A DNA stretch of 64,000 bases. Source: Stigmatella erecta. Its GTDB lineage: Bacteria; Myxococcota; Myxococcia; Myxococcales; Myxococcaceae. Made by a program: the position numbers and the translations under genes. The number at the start of each line of letters is the position of its first letter. The stretch's first letter is position 1. The DNA lies in contig NZ_FOIJ01000001.1 in NCBI RefSeq assembly GCF_900111745.1, forward strand, positions 1,054,001 to 1,118,000, given 5' to 3'. Below the pieces are notes generated by a model. That model was not told the origin of the DNA, did no database searches, and worked only from the letters and a program-made list of their open reading frames with translations. Positions 47,647 to 59,982 of the stretch are shown here, piece by piece.

Positions 47647-50595
47647 TCACGCGAAGAGTTCGAGCAGGTCCTCTCGGGTGATGGCCGTGGCCGTTCCCGC
47701 CTCGCTCAGGGCGGCCTCGAAGAGCGCGCGCTTCTTTTCTTGGAGTCCGAGGATCCGCTCCTCCACGGTTCCCTGGGACACCAACCGGTACACCATCACG
47801 GGACGCTCCTGGCCGATGCGGTGCGCGCGGTCCGCCGCCTGCGCCTCCACGGCCGGGTTCCACCAGGGGTCCATCAGGAACACGTGGTCCGCCGCGGTGA
47901 GGTTCAACCCGGTGCCGCCGGCCTTGAGGGACATCAGCATCACGGGCGCGCCCTCCGGGCTCTGGAAGCGCGTGGTGACCGCGCCCCGGTCGGCCGTCGT
48001 TCCATCCAGGCGCTCGAAGGTGATGCCCGCCCCCTTGAGCCCCGGCTCGATGAGATCCAGCAGCGAGGTCCACTGGGAGAACACCAGCGCCTTGTGGCCC
48101 TCCGAGACGGCGGTGCCGAGCGCATCCACCAGCGTCTGCACCTTCGAGGACGAGGTGGCATGCTGGCCCGGCACGAGCGCCGAGTGGCACGCCGCCTGGC
48201 GCAGGCGCAGCAGCGCCTCCAGCGCCTTGAGCACGCTGCCGCCCTCGTTGAGCAGGGCCACCACCTCCGCGCGCGTGGCCGCCATGACCGCGTCGTAGAC
48301 GGCGCGCTCCCGGTCATCCAGGGACACGTGCATCACGGACTCGGTGCGCGGCGGCAGCTCGGGTGCCACGTCCCGCTTGAGCCGCCGCAGGATGAAGGGC
48401 CGGATGCGCCGGCGCAGCCGGTCGGCCGCCTCGGGCTGGCCGTCGGTGATGGGCCGGGCCAGGCGCTCCTCGAAGTGCCGGCGCCCCCCCAGCAGGCCCG
48501 GGTTCACGAAGTGCATCAGGCTCCAGAGTTCCTCCAGCCGGTTCTCCATCGGCGTGCCGCTGATGGCCAGGCGGAAGTTCGCCTGGAGCCCGAACGCCGC
48601 GCGCGCCACCTGGCTCTCGGGGTTCTTGATGGCCTGCGCCTCGTCCAGGATGACGGCATCCCACACGCGCCCCGCCAGCACCGTGGCATCCAGCCGCAAC
48701 AGGGCATACGTGGTGAGCGTCACGTCCGTGGCGTCCTCCAGCGCGCGGCCCGGCCCGTGGTAGATGCCCACCCGGAGCGAGGGCCGGAAGCGCTTGAGCT
48801 CCGCGGCCCAGTTGGGCAGCACGCTCGTGGGGCAGACCACGAGCGTCTTGGGCCCCAGGACGCACAGCGTCTGGAGCGTCTTTCCCAGGCCCATGTCGTC
48901 CGCGAGGATGCCCCCGAGCCCCGCCTCCCGGAGGAAGCGCAGCCAGCTCACGCCCTGCAACTGGTAGGTGCGCAGCGTCGCGGTGAGGTCCGCGGGCAAC
49001 CCCGGCGGCGGAAGCTTCTCGAAGCCTTCGAGCATCGGCGCCAGCCGGTCGAGCCCCAGGGGCGGCGGCTGCTCCAGCGTCTCGCACAGCGCCGCCAGCT
49101 CCGGCAGGGCGTGGTTGGCCACCTTGCCATCCGCCTGCCGCGCCGCGAGCAGGTCCGCCACGCGCTGGCCGTTCTTGTCCAGCCACGCCCGGGGCAGCGG
49201 GGCCCACCCGCCCCCCTCCAGCGGCACGAGGCCCAGCCCCTCGTTCCACGCGCGAATCACCGCCGCGGCATCCACCGTCCGCGGCCCGCCCTTGCCGCCC
49301 TCCACCTGGAACTCCAGCGTGAAGCGCACCTCGGGCACGCCCGCGCCGGAGACGGCCGACTCCAGCTGGAGCGAGGGCCGGAGGCGGACATCGGGGCTGA
49401 CGATGCCCGCGCCGTCCCCCGTGAGGTCTCCGCGCCAGCGCCGCAGCTTGTCCGCCCAGCGCACCATCTCCGGGCCCTGCACCGTCAGCCGCCGGCCGGG
49501 CACCAGGTTCAGCTCGTCCCGGAGCTGGTGGACCAGGCGCTGCTCGGCCGCCTCGTCGCGCAAGGGCACCGCCCCGCGCAGGTAGACCATCTTGCCGTTG
49601 TCGATGCGCACCGAGGGCGGCGCCCCGTACACGAGCGTCGGCAGGACCGAGAGCCCCGAGTCGAGCTGGTGCAGCTCCACCTGGATGCGCGGCTTGAGAT
49701 CCCGATCGATGGACGGCAGGCGCTTGCTGCGGACCTCCACCGGAAGGCGGCGGACCAGCTCGGGCAGCACCTTCGCGGACAGCTCGCCCAGCTGCTCGGG
49801 CGCGTAGGTGCGCACGATGGGGAGGTTCTGGAGCCAGGGGCCCGTCATCTGCGTCTCGCCCAGCCGGGCCAGCGCATCCCCGAGCAGCGCGACGCCTGGG
49901 CTCACCACCTCCACGATGCGGGGGTCGCGCATCACCGTCACGGCCCACTGCGAGCCCCGGTCCTCCACCACGGCCTTCGGAACGACGGGCTCGTCCGAGA
50001 TGGCCACGGGGCGCCCATCGAGCAGCACGTTGCGCGCGGGCTCCAGGGCCTTGAGCAGCGCATCCAGCCGCTCGGGCGGGAGGGCCCCGCGGGTGCGGCG
50101 CTCCAGGAGCCGGTCCACGACCAGGTCCGCCTGTTCGATCTGCATCTCCGCGGCCCGGGCCGGCTGCGCCATGAGGGACGTCAGGCTGCCGTCGAAGGGC
50201 TCCTCGCGCCCGTCCGCGTGGACCAGCGTCCGGTGGAGCTGAAGCCCGCCGTCCACCCGGGTGAAGTGGTACACCACGCGGGTCCACCGGTTGGCCGTGG
50301 CCACCAGCGGCGTCTCCTGCTTCTCCGCCTGCTGCACCGAGATGGCCGCCGCCACCACGTGCTCGCACGGGTCCACCTGGCTGGGGCAGTCGCACTCCCA
50401 GACGTCATCGCCCGGGTACAGGTTGACCGTGAGCGCCACCGAGCGGCCCGGCGCCCGGACCCGCAGCTCCAGCGTCTTGTCCGTCTGGGACTGGAGCGCC
50501 ACGGCCCCGGCGCGGGCCAGCTTCACCCCGTTGGCCCAGATTCCCGGACGGGCTTCCTTACGCACGGCTTCGAGCAGTTGAGCGGTCGAGGACAT
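47647..50595 (-). CDS. SNF2/HepA-family helicase with SWIM zinc finger
   Basis: 982 residues. The N-terminal SWIM finger is [15 protein letters not shown] (C68, C70, C77, H79). A long middle region precedes the SNF2 helicase core: [11 protein letters not shown] (motif I), [12 protein letters not shown] (motif II), [16 protein letters not shown], and C-terminal motifs [13 protein letters not shown] and DRAHRIGQ. Such proteins remodel protein-nucleic acid complexes using ATP; the HepA/RapA type releases stalled RNA polymerase. The real role here is unknown. The ATG at 50595 was chosen because the upstream frame is Arg/Pro-rich. Confidence 0.93.
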   Translation of the reverse strand: MSSTAQLLEAVRKEARPGIWANGVKLARAGAVALQSQTDKTLELRVRAPGRSVALTVNLYPGDDVWECDCPSQVDPCEHVVAAAISVQQAEKQETPLVATANRWTRVVYHFTRVDGGLQLHRTLVHADGREEPFDGSLTSLMAQPARAAEMQIEQADLVVDRLLERRTRGALPPERLDALLKALEPARNVLLDGRPVAISDEPVVPKAVVEDRGSQWAVTVMRDPRIVEVVSPGVALLGDALARLGETQMTGPWLQNLPIVRTYAPEQLGELSAKVLPELVRRLPVEVRSKRLPSIDRDLKPRIQVELHQLDSGLSVLPTLVYGAPPSVRIDNGKMVYLRGAVPLRDEAAEQRLVHQLRDELNLVPGRRLTVQGPEMVRWADKLRRWRGDLTGDGAGIVSPDVRLRPSLQLESAVSGAGVPEVRFTLEFQVEGGKGGPRTVDAAAVIRAWNEGLGLVPLEGGGWAPLPRAWLDKNGQRVADLLAARQADGKVANHALPELAALCETLEQPPPLGLDRLAPMLEGFEKLPPPGLPADLTATLRTYQLQGVSWLRFLREAGLGGILADDMGLGKTLQTLCVLGPKTLVVCPTSVLPNWAAELKRFRPSLRVGIYHGPGRALEDATDVTLTTYALLRLDATVLAGRVWDAVILDEAQAIKNPESQVARAAFGLQANFRLAISGTPMENRLEELWSLMHFVNPGLLGGRRHFEERLARPITDGQPEAADRLRRRIRPFILRRLKRDVAPELPPRTESVMHVSLDDRERAVYDAVMAATRAEVVALLNEGGSVLKALEALLRLRQAACHSALVPGQHATSSSKVQTLVDALGTAVSEGHKALVFSQWTSLLDLIEPGLKGAGITFERLDGTTADRGAVTTRFQSPEGAPVMLMSLKAGGTGLNLTAADHVFLMDPWWNPAVEAQAADRAHRIGQERPVMVYRLVSQGTVEERILGLQEKKRALFEAALSEAGTATAITREDLLELFA

Positions 50596-50782
50596 GAGGA
50601 CACGCGACCTACGCTCCACGCGTGCCGCGCGCAACGCGGATGAGGCCAGGGGGGCGAGAAGGGGCCTCCCTGACCGCCCATGCCGCGCCGCGTCATCTTC
50701 CAGCGGACGGGAATCCTCCTCATTCATTGACCGGCCTGGGGGCAGAAGGGAACCTTCCCGCGAAGGTTTGCGCGGAGGGGAC

Positions 50783-52852
50783 ATGCGGGGTCTGGCAACG
50801 AAGTTGGGGTGGGCACTGCTCGCCATCGTGGGAGCGTTCTGCCTGGGCACGGTGGCGCTGCACCGGGGAGAGACGATCAACGCGACCTGGCTGGTGGTGG
50901 CCGCGGTCTCCGTGCTGATGATCGGCTACCGCTTCTACAGCCGCTTCATCGCCCAGAAGGCGCTGCAGCTGGACGCCAACCGGGCCACGCCCGCGCAGCT
51001 GAACAACGACGGGCTGGACTACGTCCCCACCGACAAGTGGGTGCTCTTCGGGCACCACTTCGCCGCCATCGCGGGCGCGGGCCCCCTGGTGGGGCCGGTG
51101 CTCGCCGCGCAGATGGGCTACCTGCCGGGCACCTTGTGGATCCTCTCGGGCGTGGTGCTGGCGGGCGCGGTGCAGGACTTCACCGTGCTGTTCCTGTCCG
51201 TGCGGCGCAACGGCAAGTCGCTGGGCGACATGGTGCGCATGGAGCTGGGGCCCGCGGCCGGCGTGGTGGCGATGATCGGCGTGCTGATGATCATGATGAT
51301 CATCCTCGCGGTGCTCGCGCTGGTGGTCGTCAAGGCGCTGGCCTCCAGCCCCTGGGGCACCTTCACGGTGGCCATGACCATCCCCATCGCCCTGATGATG
51401 GGGGGCTACCTGCGCTACCTGCGCCCGGGCAAGGTGCTGGAAGTCTCTCTCATCGGCTTCGTGCTGCTGATGCTGTCCATCTGGCTGGGCGGCCTCGTCG
51501 CCGAGGACCCCGCCCTGGCGCCGCTGTTCACCTATGACGGCAAGGCGCTCGCGTGGATGCTGATCGCCTATGGCTTCTGCGCCTCGGTGCTGCCGGTGTG
51601 GCTGCTGCTGGCCCCGCGCGACTACCTGTCCACCTTCCTGAAGATCGGCACCATCCTGGTGCTGGCGGTGGGCATCGTCCTGGCCATGCCCGAGCTGCGC
51701 ATGCCCGCGGTGACGCGCTTCATCGACGGCAGCGGGCCCGTGTTCTCCGGCAACCTCTTCCCGTTCCTGTTCATCACCATCGCCTGCGGCGCGGTGTCCG
51801 GCTGGCACTCACTCATCTCCTCGGGCACCACGCCGAAGATGCTGGCCAACGAGAGCGAGGCGCGCCTGGTGGGCTACGGCTCCATGCTCATGGAGGCCTT
51901 CGTCGCCATCATGGCGCTCATCTCCGCCTCGGTGCTGCAGCCGGGCGTGTACTTCGCCATGAACGCCCCGCCGGGCCTCATTGGCACCACCGCCGAGCAG
52001 GCCGCCCAGGTCATCAGCCAGTGGGGCTTCGTGATTACCCCGGAGGTGCTCACCCAGACCGCCAAGGAAATTGGCGAAACGTCCATCCTGTCGCGCGCCG
52101 GCGGCGCCCCGACGCTGGCGGTGGGCATGGCGCAGATCCTCCACGGGCTCGTCGGCGGCGAGGGCATGATGGCCTTCTGGTACCACTACGCCATCCTGTT
52201 CGAGGCGCTGTTCATCCTCACCACGGTGGACGCGGGCACCCGCGTGGGCCGCTTCATGATCCAGGAGCTCGCGGGCCTCGTGTACGCGCCCTTGAAGCGG
52301 ACCGACTCCTGGGGCGCCAACCTGCTCGCCACCGCGGTGTGCGTGTCGGGCTGGGGCTACTTCCTCTACCAGGGGGTGGTGGATCCCCTGGGCGGCATCA
52401 ACACGCTGTGGCCGCTGTTCGGCATCGCCAACCAGATGCTCGCCGCCATCGCGCTCATCCTCTGCTGTGTCGTCCTCGTGAAGATGAAGCGCGAGCGCTA
52501 CGTGTGGATTACCGCCCTGCCGGCCGCGTGGCTCATCCTCTGCACGCTCACCGCCGGGGCCGAGAAGGTGCTCAGCAGCAACCCGCGCGTCAGCTTCGTC
52601 GCCCATGCCCGGGGCTTCCAGGAGGCGGTGGCCAACGGCAAGGTGCTCGCCCCCGCCAAGTCCCTGGAGGAGATGCAGCAGGTCATCACCAACGACTACG
52701 TGGATGCCGCCCTCACCGTGCTGTTCATGCTGGTGGTCATCACCACGCTCGGCTTCGGCATCCGCGCCGTGCTGAAGGCCCGCCGCTCGGCGGTGCCCAC
52801 CGCCCAGGAGAGCCCCTACGTGCCCCTCACCCCCACGGGGCCCGCGGCATGA
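50783..52852 (+). CDS. cstA: CstA-family pyruvate/peptide transporter
   Basis: 689 residues and at least 15 hydrophobic segments. Family signatures include [27 protein letters not shown] near the N terminus and [18 protein letters not shown] near residue 540. CstA/BtsT-type carriers import pyruvate and, in some bacteria, peptides when carbon is scarce. The start ATG at 50783 follows a GGAGGGG ribosome binding site. The small YbdD-type gene overlaps its end by 4 nt (ATGA), which is the conserved arrangement for this transporter pair. The gene group is well placed to supply carbon from breakdown products. Confidence 0.95.
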   Translation: MRGLATKLGWALLAIVGAFCLGTVALHRGETINATWLVVAAVSVLMIGYRFYSRFIAQKALQLDANRATPAQLNNDGLDYVPTDKWVLFGHHFAAIAGAGPLVGPVLAAQMGYLPGTLWILSGVVLAGAVQDFTVLFLSVRRNGKSLGDMVRMELGPAAGVVAMIGVLMIMMIILAVLALVVVKALASSPWGTFTVAMTIPIALMMGGYLRYLRPGKVLEVSLIGFVLLMLSIWLGGLVAEDPALAPLFTYDGKALAWMLIAYGFCASVLPVWLLLAPRDYLSTFLKIGTILVLAVGIVLAMPELRMPAVTRFIDGSGPVFSGNLFPFLFITIACGAVSGWHSLISSGTTPKMLANESEARLVGYGSMLMEAFVAIMALISASVLQPGVYFAMNAPPGLIGTTAEQAAQVISQWGFVITPEVLTQTAKEIGETSILSRAGGAPTLAVGMAQILHGLVGGEGMMAFWYHYAILFEALFILTTVDAGTRVGRFMIQELAGLVYAPLKRTDSWGANLLATAVCVSGWGYFLYQGVVDPLGGINTLWPLFGIANQMLAAIALILCCVVLVKMKRERYVWITALPAAWLILCTLTAGAEKVLSSNPRVSFVAHARGFQEAVANGKVLAPAKSLEEMQQVITNDYVDAALTVLFMLVVITTLGFGIRAVLKARRSAVPTAQESPYVPLTPTGPAA

Positions 52853-53046
52853 CCGGGGCGGCGCTCACCCACTTCTGGCGCCGGGCGGTGCAGACCGCCC
52901 GGTTGCTCATTGGCGTGCCCGACTACGGCACCTATGTCGAGCACATGCGGCGGCACCACCCGGAGCGGCCGGTGATGAGCTACGCCGACTTCTTCAACGA
53001 GCGCATGCAGGCGCGGTATCGCAGCGGCGGAGGGCGCTGCTGCTGA
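52849..53046 (+). CDS. ybdD: YbdD/YjiX-family small partner of CstA
   Basis: 65 residues with the family core [32 protein letters not shown]. It ends in a double Cys. It overlaps the cstA stop by ATGA, so translation is coupled. Related small proteins are needed for activity of BtsT/CstA-type transporters in Escherichia and other bacteria. There is no signal peptide. A promoter-operator for the next gene starts soon after its stop. Confidence 0.88.
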   Translation: MTGAALTHFWRRAVQTARLLIGVPDYGTYVEHMRRHHPERPVMSYADFFNERMQARYRSGGGRCC

Positions 53047-53067
53047 GCCCAGGGCGGACGGGATTCA

Positions 53068-53095
53068 TTGCCAGCGTCAGATAAAACCGTATTAT
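53068..53095 (+). promoter_or_regulatory. Sigma-70-type promoter of the small secreted peptide
   Basis: TTGCCA (5 of 6) and TATTAT (5 of 6) are separated by 16 nt. Transcription would start near 53102, about 36 nt before the ATG. The -10 box is inside the palindrome at 53076-53100. Confidence 0.65.
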
Positions 53096-53100
53096 CTGAC
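53076..53100. promoter_or_regulatory. 25-bp palindromic operator candidate
   Basis: GTCAGATAA and its exact reverse complement flank a 7-bp centre. The element covers the -10 box and spacer, the classic position for a repressor. A transcribed hairpin is unlikely because the start would lie just after it. The cognate regulator is not in this window. Confidence 0.6.
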
Positions 53101-53137
53101 TTGTCTCAATAAACCCGTCAACCTGGAGAAATCCGTG

Positions 53138-53299
53138 ATGACCAAGGGCCGTCGTGTCTCGCTCGTGCTGTCCCTCCTGGCCGCCGCCGTGGGGGCCGCG
53201 CTCGTGGCTCCCGCCGCCGCGGCTGCCGCGGACTGTACCCCCCATTGCTACAAGCACCCCATCACCGGGGAGCTGATCTGCACCCCGCCCTGTCCGTAG
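53138..53299 (+). CDS. Tiny secreted four-cysteine peptide (53 aa)
   Basis: 53 residues, not matching any family I know. Residues 1-31 form a typical signal peptide: two basic residues, a long Leu/Ala/Val-rich core, then an Ala-rich AAAAAA-D cleavage region. The mature part of about 22 residues has four cysteines as CX3C-X10-CX3C (C33, C37, C48, C52), plus prolines and a TGE turn. That symmetric spacing resembles disulfide-paired helical hairpin peptides, but Pro after the pairs argues for a different fold. A GGAG site precedes the ATG. The gene has its own promoter, palindromic operator and terminator. It could be a toxin, signal or inhibitor; this is inference. Confidence 0.7.
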   Translation: MTKGRRVSLVLSLLAAAVGAALVAPAAAAAADCTPHCYKHPITGELICTPPCP

Positions 53300-53318
53300 C
53301 CCCCCTGCCCGAGCCCTC

Positions 53319-53360
53319 CGCGCCCGGCCGCTCTCCTGAGTGGCCGGGCGCGCGTGTTTT
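53319..53360 (+). terminator. Strong intrinsic terminator after the small peptide gene
   Basis: An 11-bp perfect GC stem (CGCGCCCGGCC/GGCCGGGCGCG) with a 12-nt loop is followed after a few bases by TTTT. It separates the peptide gene from the GH30 gene 20 nt downstream. Confidence 0.7.
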
Positions 53361-53379
53361 GCCCCTTCCGGAGTTGTTC

Positions 53380-55278
53380 ATGAACTCACAGTCCCCCTCG
53401 CGCCGTGCCCCGCGCGGCAAGCTGACCCTCGCCGCACTCATGCTGAGTGCCCTTCCCCTCTCCGCCGCGCACGCCGCGGGCGAGTCCGTCCAGGTCTGGT
53501 TGACCACCAGCTCGGGCAACACGCTCTCGAAGAAGCTGAGCGCCGAGGCCGCCAAGACGTTCGGCCCGGAGAGCGGCACCTCCACCGTCATCGACGTCAA
53601 CGAGGGCGTGACGTACCAGACCATCGATGGCTTTGGCGGCGCGCTCACCGACTCATCCGCCTGGCTCATCTTCAACTCCCCCCAGCGCAACGCCATCATG
53701 AACGATCTGTTCAACGTGGGCAGCGGCGGCGGGTACAACGTGGTCCGCCTGCCCATGGGCTCGTCGGACTTCGCGCGCAACCACTACACCTACGACCAGA
53801 CGTGCTGTGACTTGAATGACTTCTCGGTGAGTCACGACGTCCCCTACATCATTCCGCTCCTGCAACAGGCGCGGCAGATCAACCCCGAGGTGAAGATCAT
53901 GGCGGTGCCGTGGAGCGCGCCCGCCTGGCTGAAGTTCAACAACTCGCTCACCGGCGGCGGCTACCTGCGCAACGACCAGTACGGCCTGTACGCCAACTAC
54001 TTCGTGAAGTTCCTCCAGGCCTACGGCGGCCACGGGCTGCCCATCCACGCCTTCCTCATCCAGAACGAGCCGCACCACGCCGCCGGCGACTACGCCTCCA
54101 TGCAGATGGAGCCGGCGGACCAGTCGAACTTCGCGGCCAATAACCTGCGGCCCGCGCTGAACAGCGCCGGCTTCGGCGGGGTGAAGATCCTCGCGTGGGA
54201 CCACAACTGGCACGAGAACGGCAGCACGTCGCGCTTCCCGTTCGACGTGATGAGCCACAACGGAGGCCAGGCCCAGAGCGCTCTGGCCGGCGTGGCCTAC
54301 CACTGCTACGAGAGCGCGGACGGCGCCTTCAGCGTCCAGTCCGACTTCCGCAACAGCTACCCCAACGAGGAGGTCCACTTCACCGAGTGCTCGGGCGGCG
54401 CGTGGGCGACGGACGCGGCCGGCAACCTGTCGTGGGAGCTGCGCAACAACATCATCGGCCCGCTGCGCAACTGGGCGCGCACCTCGCTGTACTGGAACAT
54501 CGCGTTGGATCCCAACAACGGCCCGCGCGTGGGCGGCTGCACGAACTGCCGCGGCATGCTGACCGTGAACAACGGCAACGGCACCTACACGAAGAACGAG
54601 GACTATTACGCCTGGGCGCACTTCGCCAAGGTGGTGCGCGCCGGTGCCGTGCGCCTGTCGTCCACGTCGCTGGGCAACAACAACATCGAGACGGTGGCCT
54701 TCCGCAACCCGGACGGCTCGCTGTCGCTGGTGGCGCACAACTCCAACGGCTCCCAGGCCATCACCTTCAAGGTGCGCTGGGCCGGCCAGGCCTTCGACTA
54801 CACGCTGCCGGCGCGCTCGGTGGCCTCGTTCAAGTGGAACAAGGGCGCGGCCACCACCGCCTACCGCATCGTGAACAAGGCCACGGGCCGCTGCCTGGAC
54901 ATCGCCGGGCCCAGCACCGCGGATGGCGCCGCCATCCACCAGTGGGGCTGCCACACCGGCTCCAGCCAGCAGTGGTCCATGGAGGCCACCGACAACGGTT
55001 ACTACCGCTTCGTGTCGCGCTACAGCGGCAAGGCGCTGGATGTCGCCGACATGAGCGCCGCCGATGGCGCCAAGCTCCAGCAGTGGAGCGTCACCAACGC
55101 CAACCACCAGCAGTTCAAGCCCGTCTCCCTCGGCAATGGCTACAGCCGCCTGGAGGCCCGCCACAGCGGCAAGGTGCTCGACGTCACCAGCTGCACCACG
55201 AGCACCGACGGCACCCTGCTCCAGCAGTGGGCCTGGTCCAACAATGATTGTCAGCAATTCCGGCTTGAGCCGATGTAA
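53380..55278 (+). CDS. Secreted GH30 glycoside hydrolase with ricin-type lectin domain
   Basis: 632 residues. A signal peptide ends near AHA. The GH30 domain includes DGFGGALTDSSA, with the likely acid/base Glu230 in LIQNEPHH and nucleophile Glu336 in HFTECSGG. A C-terminal ricin-B (CBM13-like) lectin domain (about 505-632) has three QxW-type repeats (HQWG, QQWS, QQWA). GH30 enzymes of this layout include beta-1,6-glucanases and glucosylceramidases. Together with the neighbouring chitinase, a beta-1,6-glucanase aimed at fungal walls is the best guess. A terminator follows. The start is ATG 53380. Confidence 0.9.
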   Translation: MNSQSPSRRAPRGKLTLAALMLSALPLSAAHAAGESVQVWLTTSSGNTLSKKLSAEAAKTFGPESGTSTVIDVNEGVTYQTIDGFGGALTDSSAWLIFNSPQRNAIMNDLFNVGSGGGYNVVRLPMGSSDFARNHYTYDQTCCDLNDFSVSHDVPYIIPLLQQARQINPEVKIMAVPWSAPAWLKFNNSLTGGGYLRNDQYGLYANYFVKFLQAYGGHGLPIHAFLIQNEPHHAAGDYASMQMEPADQSNFAANNLRPALNSAGFGGVKILAWDHNWHENGSTSRFPFDVMSHNGGQAQSALAGVAYHCYESADGAFSVQSDFRNSYPNEEVHFTECSGGAWATDAAGNLSWELRNNIIGPLRNWARTSLYWNIALDPNNGPRVGGCTNCRGMLTVNNGNGTYTKNEDYYAWAHFAKVVRAGAVRLSSTSLGNNNIETVAFRNPDGSLSLVAHNSNGSQAITFKVRWAGQAFDYTLPARSVASFKWNKGAATTAYRIVNKATGRCLDIAGPSTADGAAIHQWGCHTGSSQQWSMEATDNGYYRFVSRYSGKALDVADMSAADGAKLQQWSVTNANHQQFKPVSLGNGYSRLEARHSGKVLDVTSCTTSTDGTLLQQWAWSNNDCQQFRLEPM

Positions 55279-55299
55279 CGCGTTTTTGTTTCGTGACGG

Positions 55300-55318
55300 C
55301 CTGCGTCAATGACGCAGG
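55300..55318. terminator. Small hairpin after the GH30-lectin gene
   Basis: An 8-bp inverted repeat CCTGCGTC/GACGCAGG with an AAT loop lies upstream of the larger terminator at 55329-55378. It may aid mRNA stability. Confidence 0.35.
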
Positions 55319-55328
55319 GAGCCATTCC

Positions 55329-55378
55329 CAGTCCCGTGATCCTCACGACATTCGGGGGGTCACGGGACTGTTTCATTT
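55329..55378 (+). terminator. Intrinsic terminator after the GH30-lectin gene
   Basis: An 11-bp perfect stem CAGTCCCGTGA/TCACGGGACTG can be extended by three more pairs. It is followed by TTTCATTT. It lies 50 nt after the GH30 stop. Confidence 0.75.
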
Positions 55379-55468
55379 CAGCGTGTCATCCCCTTCTGAT
55401 AGGCCATTGACCGGAGTTTGCGCACTCGCTGAACCGCCATCCTCCACCACCACCCCTGAGGAGAAGAC

Positions 55469-58717
<3,249 letters not shown>

Positions 58718-58750
58718 CGGAAACCCCCAGCGATTCTGGGATGCCATCGG

Positions 58751-58790
58751 GACGGGGCGCTGTTAGTTCAGCGCCCCGTCTTTCTTTTTT
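58751..58790 (+). terminator. Strong intrinsic terminator after the GH3 gene
   Basis: A 12-bp perfect GC-rich stem GACGGGGCGCTG/CAGCGCCCCGTC with a TTAGTT loop is followed by TTTCTTTTTT. It is the best rho-independent terminator in the window. Confidence 0.9.
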
Positions 58791-58811
58791 CCCTCCAGGG
58801 AAGGAACCGCG

Positions 58812-59837
58812 ATGGCCAAGGAACTCAAAGGGCGTGCAATCCACCTGAAGTCCCGTCCCCAGGGCGAGCCCACCGCCGCCAACTTCGAGCTGGTGGAGAC
58901 CACCATCCCCGAGCCCGCCGAGGGGCAGATCCTGGTGTGCAACCTCTTCATGTCCGTGGACCCGTACATGCGCGGGCGCATGAACGACGTGAAGTCCTAC
59001 GTGCCGCCCTTCCAGGTGGGCCAGCCGCTGGACGGGGGCGTGGTGGGCCAGGTGGTCCACTCCAAGGCGCTGGGCTTCGAGGAGGGGGACTTCGTCAGCG
59101 GCCCGGGCGGCTGGCGCGAGTACCACGTCGCCCCTGCGAACCAGTACATGAAGGTGGACCCGGGCGTGGGCTCGCTGTCCGCGTACCTGGGCGTGCTCGG
59201 CATGCCGGGCATGACGGCCTACGTGGGGCTGCTGGATCTCGGCAAGCCCCAGGCGGGCGAGACGGTGTTCGTCTCCGGCGCGGCCGGCGCGGTGGGGGGC
59301 CTGGTGGGGCAGATCGCCAAGCTCAAGGGCTGCCGGGTGGTGGGCAGCGCGGGCTCCGCGGAGAAGGTGAAGCACCTGCGCGAGGAACTCGGCTTCGATG
59401 ACGCCTTCAACTACAAGGACGGCCCGGTGGCGCAGGCCCTGGAGCGCACCTGCCCCGAGGGCATCGACGTCTACTTCGACAACGTGGGCGGCGAGCACCT
59501 GGAGGCCTCCATCGGGAAGATGAAGAACTACGGGCGCATCGTCCTGTGTGGCGCCATCTCCCAGTACAACGCCACGGCGCCCGCGCCCGGCCCCCGCAAC
59601 CTCATGCTGGCCGTGGCCCGGCGCCTCACGCTGCAGGGCTTCATCGTCAGCGACGAGCGCCACCAGGAGCGGCGCCCGGACTTCCTGCGCGATGTGGGCG
59701 GCTGGCTGCGCGAGAAGAAGGTGAAGGAGGTGGAGACGGTGGTGGAGGGGCTGGACAAGGCGCCCGAGGCCTTCATCGGCCTGCTGCGGGGCCACAACAC
59801 CGGGAAGATGGTGGTGAAGCTGGCCTCGCCCGTCTGA
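58812..59837 (+). CDS. MDR-family NADP-dependent oxidoreductase (curcumin reductase-like)
   Basis: 341 residues. It is a zinc-free MDR enzyme: the alcohol-dehydrogenase-like N-terminal domain with SVDPYMRGRM, then the NADPH-binding motif VFVSGAAGAVGGLVGQIAKLKG (about 152-173) and FDNVGGEHLEA. This is the CurA/leukotriene B4 dehydrogenase-like group, which reduces alpha,beta-unsaturated ketones. Cellular substrate unknown. It starts 22 nt after a strong terminator, so its own promoter must be very close or readthrough occurs. It does not fit the glycosidase theme of its neighbours. Confidence 0.93.
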   Translation: MAKELKGRAIHLKSRPQGEPTAANFELVETTIPEPAEGQILVCNLFMSVDPYMRGRMNDVKSYVPPFQVGQPLDGGVVGQVVHSKALGFEEGDFVSGPGGWREYHVAPANQYMKVDPGVGSLSAYLGVLGMPGMTAYVGLLDLGKPQAGETVFVSGAAGAVGGLVGQIAKLKGCRVVGSAGSAEKVKHLREELGFDDAFNYKDGPVAQALERTCPEGIDVYFDNVGGEHLEASIGKMKNYGRIVLCGAISQYNATAPAPGPRNLMLAVARRLTLQGFIVSDERHQERRPDFLRDVGGWLREKKVKEVETVVEGLDKAPEAFIGLLRGHNTGKMVVKLASPV

Positions 59838-59879
59838 GCCCCGGGGCCCTCCGGGCCCCCCCGCGAGAATACGACACGG

Positions 59880-59901
59880 GACTTTGACCCGAAAGTCGGG
59901 T
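59880..59901. promoter_or_regulatory. Overlapping inverted repeats upstream of the chitinase gene
   Basis: Two overlapping dyads, GACTTT/AAAGTC with a 6-nt centre and ACCCGA/TCGGGT with a 3-nt centre, lie about 80-100 nt before the TTG start. They may form an operator. No clear -35/-10 pair was seen nearby. Confidence 0.35.
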
Positions 59902-59982
59902 TATCCGCCTCTATCCTAGCACCCCCGGAAGGCAGCGTTTCGCTGTCTTCGGGACACCCGCTGGAACAGAGAGGACCCCCCC

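Noticed and set aside
59880-59917. A sigma-70 promoter for the chitinase gene using TTGACC and TATCCT
   Set aside because: The two boxes are 22 nt apart, too far for normal use. Only the dyad was kept as a candidate.
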